Of a stretch of 53,412 nt of DNA, positions 47,110-53,412 are shown one piece after another. The DNA is from an uncultured beta proteobacterium. Lineage in GTDB: Bacteria > Pseudomonadota > Gammaproteobacteria > Burkholderiales > Burkholderiaceae_C. The position numbers and the translations under genes are program-made. The notes under the pieces were generated by a model, which was given only the letters and a program-made list of their open reading frames with translations, had not been told where the DNA came from and made no database searches. Position 1 is the stretch's first letter, and every line of letters begins with the position of its first letter. Location of the stretch: NCBI GenBank assembly GCA_903938815.1, contig CAJAES010000024.1:1-53412 (forward strand). Reading direction: 5' to 3'.

Positions 47110-48387
47110 ATGAACACCTACGACCTCGCGCGCAACCTCGACCTGCCCAAACGGGCCGTGGCCCTGGTCCTGGCGGGCGGCCGCGGCAGCCGGCTGAAGA
47201 ACCTGACGGACCGCCGCGCGAAACCTGCGGTGTATTTCGGGGGCAAGTTCCGCATCATCGATTTCGCGCTGTCGAACTGCCTGAACTCCGGCATCCGCCG
47301 CATCGGCGTGATCACGCAGTACAAGAGCCACAGCCTGCTGCGCCACCTGCAGCGCGGCTGGGCGTTCATGCGGCCCGAGATGAACGAGTTCGTCGACCTG
47401 CTGCCGGCGCAGCAGCGCGTGGATGAGGAGAGCTGGTACCGCGGCACGGCCGATGCCGTCTACCAGAACCAGGACATCCTGGCCTCCTACGGCGCCGACT
47501 ACATCGTGGTGCTGGCGGGCGACCACATCTACAAGATGAACTACGCGCTGATGCTCGCCGACCACGTCGCGCACGGGCGCGAGTGCACGGTGGGCTGCAT
47601 CGAGGTCAGCCGCGAAGAGGCCTCGGCCTTCGGCGTCATGGCGGTGGACGAGAAGCGCAACATCACCGCCTTCGTCGAGAAGCCGGCCGATCCGCCCACG
47701 CTGCCGGGCAAGCCCGACCGCTCGCTGGCCAGCATGGGCATCTACATCTTCAACGCGCGCTACCTGTACAAGCAGCTCGAGCGCGACATGGCGGACGAAG
47801 CCTCCACGCACGATTTCGGCAAGGACATCATTCCCGCTGCCGTGGCGAACGGCAGCGCGGTGGCGCATCCCTTCGAGCTGAGCTGCGTCGGTCAGCGCCA
47901 GGGTCTGGAGCCGTACTGGCGCGACGTCGGCACCATCGATGCCTACTGGGACGCCAACATCGACCTCACCGCCACCGACCCGCTGCTCAATCTCTACGAC
48001 ACCCGCTGGCCCATCTGGACCTACCAGCCGCAGCTGCCGCCCGCCAAGTTCGTGCACAACGCCGACGACCGGCGCGGCATGGCCATCGAGTCCCTGGTCT
48101 CGGGGGGGTGCATCGTCTCGGGTTCGGTGCACCGGTCGGTTCTGTTCTCCAACGTGCGAGTGCACAGCCATGCCCAGGTGCAGTGGTCCGTGCTGCTGCC
48201 CGGCGTGCAGGTGGGCCGCGGCGCCCGCCTGAACCGCGTTGTCATCGACCGCGGCTGCCGCATCCCGGATGGCATGGTGATCGGCGAGGACGCCGAGCTC
48301 GATGCCGCGCGCTTCTATCGCACCGAGTCCGGCATCACGCTGGTGACGCCGGAGATGCTGGGCCGCCACGGCCCCGACATGGAATGA
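47110..48387 (+). CDS. glgC: Glucose-1-phosphate adenylyltransferase
   Basis: This 425-residue enzyme has the nucleotide-binding loop [13 protein letters not shown], the [19 protein letters not shown] substrate block and a C-terminal left-handed beta-helix ([20 protein letters not shown]). It makes ADP-glucose, the committed step of glycogen synthesis. Its stop overlaps glgA by ATGA. Confidence 0.96.
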   Translation: MNTYDLARNLDLPKRAVALVLAGGRGSRLKNLTDRRAKPAVYFGGKFRIIDFALSNCLNSGIRRIGVITQYKSHSLLRHLQRGWAFMRPEMNEFVDLLPAQQRVDEESWYRGTADAVYQNQDILASYGADYIVVLAGDHIYKMNYALMLADHVAHGRECTVGCIEVSREEASAFGVMAVDEKRNITAFVEKPADPPTLPGKPDRSLASMGIYIFNARYLYKQLERDMADEASTHDFGKDIIPAAVANGSAVAHPFELSCVGQRQGLEPYWRDVGTIDAYWDANIDLTATDPLLNLYDTRWPIWTYQPQLPPAKFVHNADDRRGMAIESLVSGGCIVSGSVHRSVLFSNVRVHSHAQVQWSVLLPGVQVGRGARLNRVVIDRGCRIPDGMVIGEDAELDAARFYRTESGITLVTPEMLGRHGPDME

Positions 48388-49841
48388 GGGTCCTGCACCT
48401 CGCGGCGGAGGTCTTTCCGCTGGTGAAGACAGGCGGCCTGGCCGATGTCGTGGCTGCCTTGCCGCCGGCGCTGGCAGAGCAGGGCGCTGATGTGCGCCTG
48501 CTGCTGCCCGGTCACCCGGCCGTGCTCGACGGCGTCAAGCACGCGAGACCCGTCGCCACGCTGGGCCCGGCGTTCGGCTCCGCGCGCAGCACGCTGCTGC
48601 TGGGCCGCATGCCCAAGACCGACGTGCCGGTGTATGTCATCGATTCGCCCTACCACTTCCGGCGCGACGGCGGCCCCTACCAGGCGCCGGACGGCAGCGA
48701 GTGGCCCGACAACCTCCAGCGCTATGCCTACCTGGGCTGGATCGCCGCGCACCTCGCGTTCGGCGAACTGGACGACAAGTGGACACCCGAGCTGGTGCAT
48801 GCCCACGACTGGCATGCGGCGATGGCCTGCGCCTACCTGGCAGCCCACCCGCCGACATCCGCGGCGTCGGTCTTCACGGTGCACAACCTGGCCTATCAGG
48901 GCGTGTTCCCGCACGACGACGCGCGGCTGCTGGGGCTGCCCGCACGCTTCATGCAGCCTGCGGGCCTGGAATTCCACGGGCAGATCTGCTTCATGAAGGC
49001 CGGTCTGAAGTTCGCCGATCGCGTGAGCACGGTGAGCCCCACCTACGCGCAGGAAATCGCCACGCCCGAGTTCGGCGCCGGCCTGGACGGTGTGATCCGC
49101 GGCCGGGTGGGCGAGGTGAGCGGCATCCTCAACGGCATCGACGATGCCGTTTGGAACCCGGCCACCGACAGTGCCCTGGCCGCCCGCTACAAGGCCGACA
49201 CGCTGGCCGGGAAGGCCTTGTGCAAGAGCGCGCTGCAGCTCGAGGCCCGGCTCGCCCAACGCCCCGAGGCGCCCGTGCTCACCGTGGTCAGCCGGCTGTC
49301 GTCGCAGAAGGGTCTCGATCTGGTCCTGGCCGTGCTGCCCGAACTGCTGCGCCACGGCGCGCAGGTGGTGGTGCAGGGCACCGGCGACCCCGCACTCGAG
49401 TCGGCCTTCGCCATCGCCGCGAACGCGAACCCCGGCGCCGTGGCGCTGCACGTAGGCTACGACGAGAGCCGCGCGCACCGGCTCATCGCGGGTGCCGACA
49501 TGATCCTCGTCCCCTCGCGCTTCGAGCCCTGCGGCCTGACGCAGCTCTACGGCTTGCGTTACGGCACGGTGCCCGTGGTGCGCCGCGTGGGCGGCCTGGC
49601 GGACACCGTGACCGACGGCGAGACCGGCTTTGCCTTTGGCGAGGCCACACCCTTCGCCCTGCAGGCCGGCCTGGAGCGCGCCATGGCAGCCTTTGCCGAC
49701 GCCCCGCGCTGGTACGCAATGATGCAGGCCGGCATGGCCCAGAACCTGGGCTGGGCCGGCCCGGCCCGGCAATACATGGCGCTGTACGAAGAGGCTTGCC
49801 GCGCCCGCCGCGAGAGCCCGAGGCAGGCGCCTAGCCTGTAG
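48384..49841 (+). CDS. glgA: Glycogen synthase
   Basis: This 485-residue GT5 glycosyltransferase has the ADP-glucose motif KTGGLADV at 15-22, HAHDWHAAM, and the C-terminal [20 protein letters not shown] with the catalytic Glu. It elongates glycogen from ADP-glucose made by the coupled glgC gene. Frames on the opposite strand are shadows of its GC-rich codons. Confidence 0.95.
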   Translation: MRVLHLAAEVFPLVKTGGLADVVAALPPALAEQGADVRLLLPGHPAVLDGVKHARPVATLGPAFGSARSTLLLGRMPKTDVPVYVIDSPYHFRRDGGPYQAPDGSEWPDNLQRYAYLGWIAAHLAFGELDDKWTPELVHAHDWHAAMACAYLAAHPPTSAASVFTVHNLAYQGVFPHDDARLLGLPARFMQPAGLEFHGQICFMKAGLKFADRVSTVSPTYAQEIATPEFGAGLDGVIRGRVGEVSGILNGIDDAVWNPATDSALAARYKADTLAGKALCKSALQLEARLAQRPEAPVLTVVSRLSSQKGLDLVLAVLPELLRHGAQVVVQGTGDPALESAFAIAANANPGAVALHVGYDESRAHRLIAGADMILVPSRFEPCGLTQLYGLRYGTVPVVRRVGGLADTVTDGETGFAFGEATPFALQAGLERAMAAFADAPRWYAMMQAGMAQNLGWAGPARQYMALYEEACRARRESPRQAPSL

Positions 49842-49844
49842 ACC

Positions 49845-50645
49845 ATGCCCCGCTTTGCCGCCAACCTCAGCATGATGTACGGGGAGTGGTCATTTCCGGA
49901 CCGCTTTGCCGCTGCCGCCGCGGACGGTTTCAAGGGCGTGGAGTGCCAGTTCCCGTACGAGTGGCCCGCTGCCGAACTGGCCCAGCGGCTGACCGATGCC
50001 GGTCTTGCTCAGGTGCTGATCAACGCGCCACCCGGGCAGGGCGCCGAGCGCGGCCTGGCGTGCCTGCCGGGCCGCGAAGCGGACTTCCGCCGCAGCTTCT
50101 CGGAACAGGCGCTGCCGTACGCCGCAGCCCTGCGCTGCCCGCGCGTGCACGTGATGGCGGGGCTGATGCCGCCGGGCAGCGAGCGCCCGGCCCTGCAGGC
50201 CACCTTCGTCGAGAACCTGGCCTGGGCCGCGCGCGAGGCCGCGTCGGCGGGCGTGACGGTGCTCATCGAGCCGCTGAACTTCCGCGACATGCCCGGCTAC
50301 TTCATGCACCGGCAGGTCGATGCCCATGAGATCGTCGGTCTGGTCGGCGCGCCGAACCTGGCCGTGCAGATGGACCTGTACCACTGCCAGATCGTCGAGG
50401 GCGACCTGAGCACCCGGCTCGCGCGCTTTCTCGACCCCGGACACCCCACGCGCGTGGGCCACCTGCAGGTGGCCGGCGTGCCGGCGCGCCACGAACCTGA
50501 CGAGGGCGAGCTCGCCCATGCGCATCTCTTCGAGTTGATCGACGCGCTGGGTTGGGACGGCTGGGTAGGTGCAGAGTACCGCCCGCGTGGCGCCACGCGT
50601 GACCGCCTGGGCTGGTTCCAGCGCTGGCGCTCCCAGCCGGGCTGA
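49845..50645 (+). CDS. hyi: Hydroxypyruvate isomerase family protein
   Basis: This 266-residue TIM-barrel protein of the xylose-isomerase-like family begins [20 protein letters not shown] and contains [15 protein letters not shown] and [13 protein letters not shown], the Hyi signatures with metal ligands E and D. Hyi converts hydroxypyruvate to tartronate semialdehyde in glyoxylate metabolism. It starts three bases after glgA, so it is probably co-transcribed with the glycogen genes although its pathway differs. Confidence 0.9.
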   Translation: MPRFAANLSMMYGEWSFPDRFAAAAADGFKGVECQFPYEWPAAELAQRLTDAGLAQVLINAPPGQGAERGLACLPGREADFRRSFSEQALPYAAALRCPRVHVMAGLMPPGSERPALQATFVENLAWAAREAASAGVTVLIEPLNFRDMPGYFMHRQVDAHEIVGLVGAPNLAVQMDLYHCQIVEGDLSTRLARFLDPGHPTRVGHLQVAGVPARHEPDEGELAHAHLFELIDALGWDGWVGAEYRPRGATRDRLGWFQRWRSQPG

Positions 50646-50681
50646 AGGGCAGAGCACCGCAAAAGCTGTTTGCATCAACAG

Positions 50682-50697
50682 CTGTATGGAGATACAG
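50682..50697. promoter_or_regulatory. LexA (SOS) box
   Basis: CTGTATGGAGATACAG, extended by TA at the right, matches the CTGT-N8-ACAG consensus of proteobacterial LexA. It overlaps a candidate sigma-70 promoter: TTGCAT at 50670-50675, 17 bases, TACAGT at 50693-50698. Bound LexA would cover the -10 element. The next start codon is 25 bases downstream. Confidence 0.72.
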
Positions 50698-50722
50698 TAA
50701 CTCCTCAGACAAGGAGGTTCCC

Positions 50723-50806
50723 ATGCACAGCCGACAGCGCCAGCACTATCACCCCAGGCCCGACCGCTTGCCCGAATGGCTCAGACAGCTGTGGCTCTGG
50801 TTCTGA
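50723..50806 (+). CDS. LexA-controlled 27-residue peptide (candidate)
   Basis: An ATG with a perfect AAGGAGG five bases upstream opens a 27-codon frame. The peptide is basic in its first half (MHSRQRQHYHPRPDR) and rich in Trp/Leu at the end (LPEWLRQLWLWF). It lies directly behind the LexA box, so it should be made on DNA damage. Size and hydrophobic tail recall SOS peptides such as SidA, TisB and DinQ, but I see no sequence relation. The next frame overlaps its end. It could also be only a translated leader. Confidence 0.5.
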   Translation: MHSRQRQHYHPRPDRLPEWLRQLWLWF

Positions 50807-51006
50807 GCCCTGCGCCTGGCGCCAGCTTCCGGCCCGAGCCGGATCGTTACCCTGACCCAGGCCATGACCCCCAGCTGCAACTCACACTGGCATCCGACGG
50901 CGTCCAGTGCCATGTCTGGGAAAGCCGGTACGGGCCGATGCTCATCGAGGTGAAGGACGGGCAGATCTTCGTCAACGGCCAACGCGTCGAGCGCGCCGAG
51001 CCCTGA
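50776..51006 (+). CDS. Small hypothetical protein downstream of the LexA box
   Basis: A 76-codon frame overlaps the last 31 bases of the micro-ORF in another frame, so it may be translationally coupled to it. The second half looks protein-like (VWESRYGPMLIEVKDGQIFV, then NGQRVERAEP), with beta-strand character; the first half is low-complexity and the true start could be an internal codon. I recognise no family. It would share the SOS promoter. Confidence 0.55.
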   Translation: MAQTAVALVLSPAPGASFRPEPDRYPDPGHDPQLQLTLASDGVQCHVWESRYGPMLIEVKDGQIFVNGQRVERAEP

Positions 51007-51069
51007 CCTGCCGACGGTGGGGTGCTGCAGCAGCGTGACGATGCCGCGGCTTGCGTACCCTGATCACTC

Positions 51070-51101
51070 GACTGCCCGACTGCCCGAATGCCCGAATGCC
51101 G
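51070..51101 (+). repeat. Four tandem 8-bp repeats
   Basis: GACTGCCC occurs twice and GAATGCCC / GAATGCCG follow, head to tail, in the gap between the small SOS ORF and the convergent DUF2894 gene. The surrounding 80 bases repeat CACCGG and TGACCGG motifs as well. No function is evident. Confidence 0.6.
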
Positions 51102-51146
51102 GTTCACCGGATTGCCCGGTTGACCCTCGGCTGACCGGCTCACCGG

Positions 51147-51903
<757 letters not shown>

Positions 51904-51911
<8 letters not shown>

Positions 51912-52548
51912 GGGGCTTCGCCGTGCCGCCGGACGACCGGGGCACGGGCGCCATCTCGACGCGCCGGTTGCGCGAACGCCCTTCGGCGTCGGCATTCGAG
52001 GCAACCGGCTGCTCGGGGCCGAACGCCGCGGCAAAGACCGCCGATGCCGGAAGCCCTTCGTCGACCAGCGCCCGCGTCACCGTCAGCGCGCGCTGCGCTG
52101 ACAGCTCCAGGTTGTCGGCGAACTGGCGGTTGCTCTCGCGCACAGGCCGGTCGTCGGTGAAGCCACTGACCATCAGGAGCTCGTCCCGCGTGCCCAGGTA
52201 GGCCGCCAGCGGTGCCGCCATGCTCTTCAGCAGCTGTCGGCCCTCGGGCTGCAACTGGTCGGAGTTCAACGAGAACAGCACGCTGCCACTGATGCCGATG
52301 CGGCCGTCGGTCAGCGTCACCCGGCCCGAGGCCAGCGGCACCGCCAGGGCGCGTTCCAGGGCCTGGCGCCGCTGCTCGGCCACCTGGCGCTTCTGGACCT
52401 CGGCTTCCAGGCTGGTGGCCAGCTCCAGCTGGATGCCGACCACCCCGACCAGCAGCAGCACGAACGCGCCCAGCAGGCCCGACATCAGGTCACCGAACAC
52501 GGCCCAGACGGGCGTGCCCTGCTCGAGGCCGGCATCGATGTCCTCCAT
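51904..52548 (-). CDS. MotB/OmpA-family protein
   Basis: This 214-residue protein has one N-terminal membrane helix (VFGDLMSGLLGAFVLLLVGVV) with an Asp just before it, a short coiled coil, and a C-terminal OmpA peptidoglycan-binding domain (LMVSGFTDDRPV, AAAFGPEQPVASNADAEGRS RNRRVE region). This is the MotB/ZorB layout of ion-driven stators. The gene overlaps its MotA-like partner by ATGA. It is probably the stator B subunit of a Burkholderiales-specific system of unknown output. Confidence 0.85.
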
Positions 52549-53412
52549 CAGGCCACCTCACCGGCCAAGGGCGCCGGGCGGACGGCGAGCTGCTGCAGGT
52601 CGTCCACGATCTGTCGCTGCGACGAGATGCTCAGGTCGATGATCTCCCGCGCCTGCGCGACGTAGTAGGCGAGCTGCTCATCGCTGCGCGACGTGGACTT
52701 GTCCAGCGCGGCCTCGATGCGCTGCAGGTGCGCCACCAGCGATTCGTTCGACTGGCTGAAGAGCTGGACCGCATGCCCGAAGGCCTCGCCCAGGCTCGCG
52801 ACCTCGACGGCGCTGCCAGTGATCTGCGAGGCCACGGCAGCGATCTTCCCGGACTCGGCATCCACCGTGGCGCTGAAGCCCGCACCCACCTGCGCCAACA
52901 GGGTTGCGGACGAGGCCACGAGCGTGTCGATGGCTGCGCGCTGTTCGGTGGCGGCCTGCTGCATGGTCTGCAACAGGCTGCCGAGCGTGCCCATGATGCG
53001 GCCGCGCTCCTCGAGCAGATCGTTGTCCCTGGCGATGCTGTCGGACAGGCGTTCCCGCAGCAGCACCACCACTTCGGCCGCGGCCTTCGGCGCCTCGGCG
53101 GCCGTGTCCATCAGCGCGCCGAGCTCGGCGATCATGTTGCGGGCATGCGCCTCGGCCTGGGCGTGCAGTTCCTGTGCGGTCTGTTCCAGCGTCCGGCAGA
53201 TCGCCTGCTGCTGGCCCAGCGTGGCGGCGCCGGCCTGTTGCCACTCGTGCCTGAGCGAAATGGCCATGGCCTCCAGGGACTGGGTCCACGCGGCAAGGCG
53301 ATGCTGGTCGCTGGACGTCCGCTCGGCCAGCTGGGCTGCCTGGGATGCCCCGACCGACGACAGCAGCGATGCCGCTCCCTGCTCGAATGTCCCGCTGAAC
53401 TTTTCCAGCGAA
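52548..53412 (-). CDS. DUF802 / MotA-TolQ-like protein, C-terminal part (cut by window edge)
   Basis: The frame is open to the right edge, giving 287 C-terminal residues that are almost wholly helical and coiled coil (ALMDTAAEAPKAAAEVVVLL, LQTMQQAATEQRAAIDTLVA). This matches the long cytoplasmic tail of DUF802 proteins, whose N-terminal part is MotA/TolQ-like membrane helices, outside the window. The coupled MotB/OmpA gene supports a stator complex. The long tail resembles the intracellular tail of ZorA in Zorya defence, but the nuclease/helicase effectors of Zorya are not seen. Confidence 0.75.
   Translation of the reverse strand, partial: SLEKFSGTFEQGAASLLSSVGASQAAQLAERTSSDQHRLAAWTQSLEAMAISLRHEWQQAGAATLGQQQAICRTLEQTAQELHAQAEAHARNMIAELGALMDTAAEAPKAAAEVVVLLRERLSDSIARDNDLLEERGRIMGTLGSLLQTMQQAATEQRAAIDTLVASSATLLAQVGAGFSATVDAESGKIAAVASQITGSAVEVASLGEAFGHAVQLFSQSNESLVAHLQRIEAALDKSTSRSDEQLAYYVAQAREIIDLSISSQRQIVDDLQQLAVRPAPLAGEVA

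Noticed and set aside
52548..53412. Complete Zorya defence system
   Set aside because: Only a stator-like pair is visible; no ZorC, ZorD helicase or ZorE nuclease is in the window, and DUF2894 follows instead.

Overview
The window comes from a high-GC betaproteobacterium, most probably Burkholderiales. The evidence is the lptF-lptG and pepA-holC blocks, a DUF802 / OmpA / DUF2894 gene set, a cbiX-cysB pair and strong G/C third-position bias. No species can be named from sequence alone.

Positions 1 to about 28,360 are an accessory island; its left end lies outside the window. (a) 1-5,000 is a scrapyard of mobile DNA. Two copies of an IS66-type element meet in opposite orientation, one inserted in the tnpA of the other. 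The second copy has removed the N-terminus, including the catalytic serine, of a large serine recombinase that is translationally coupled to two ParB/RepB-like genes. An intact IS5-family element with a CTAG target duplication follows. (b) 5,164-17,725 is a tightly packed 12.5-kb defence operon of seven genes: a small excisionase-like HTH protein, a PLD-like/SNF2 helicase, an AAA ATPase plus subtilisin-like protease pair (IetA/IetS-like), a DUF4391 protein, a type III-like adenine methyltransferase (Mod) and a type III-like restriction helicase-nuclease (Res). (c) 17,899-19,451, on the minus strand, is a two-gene Kiwa system (kwaA, kwaB). (d) 19,452-20,008 has no convincing gene but holds two strong hairpins. 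(e) 20,009-28,036, minus strand, is a coupled operon that matches a Gamma-Mobile-Trio (gmtY, gmtZ, gmtX) followed by a small HTH/coiled-coil protein and a RecD2-like helicase. (f) The island ends at a tRNA-Arg(UCU) locus: a complete tRNA-Arg lies just inside, and a 5' piece of a second tRNA-Arg(UCU), cut in the T-loop, lies at the junction.

Positions 28,377-53,412 look like core chromosome: a nu-class-like glutathione transferase, a fatty-acid/hydroxyacid gene group (acyl-CoA dehydrogenase, APH-type kinase, Crp-type regulator, class II aldolase, enoyl-CoA hydratase), a short FimV-like protein, a coupled chain lptF-lptG-cbiX-cysB-aminotransferase, pepA-holC, a branched-chain amino acid binding protein, glycogen genes (glgP against glgC-glgA-hyi), and a MotAB-like DUF802/OmpA/DUF2894 cluster that runs off the right edge. 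Between hyi and that cluster a near-consensus LexA box sits on a promoter for a 27-residue ORF with a Trp/Leu-rich tail, overlapped by a 76-codon ORF.

The main candidates for something undescribed are the composite helicase-IetAS-DUF4391-Mod-Res operon, the GMT operon with its two extra genes and tRNA exchange, and the LexA-controlled micro-ORF. Assignments rest on reading motifs and gene order; no database search was possible.
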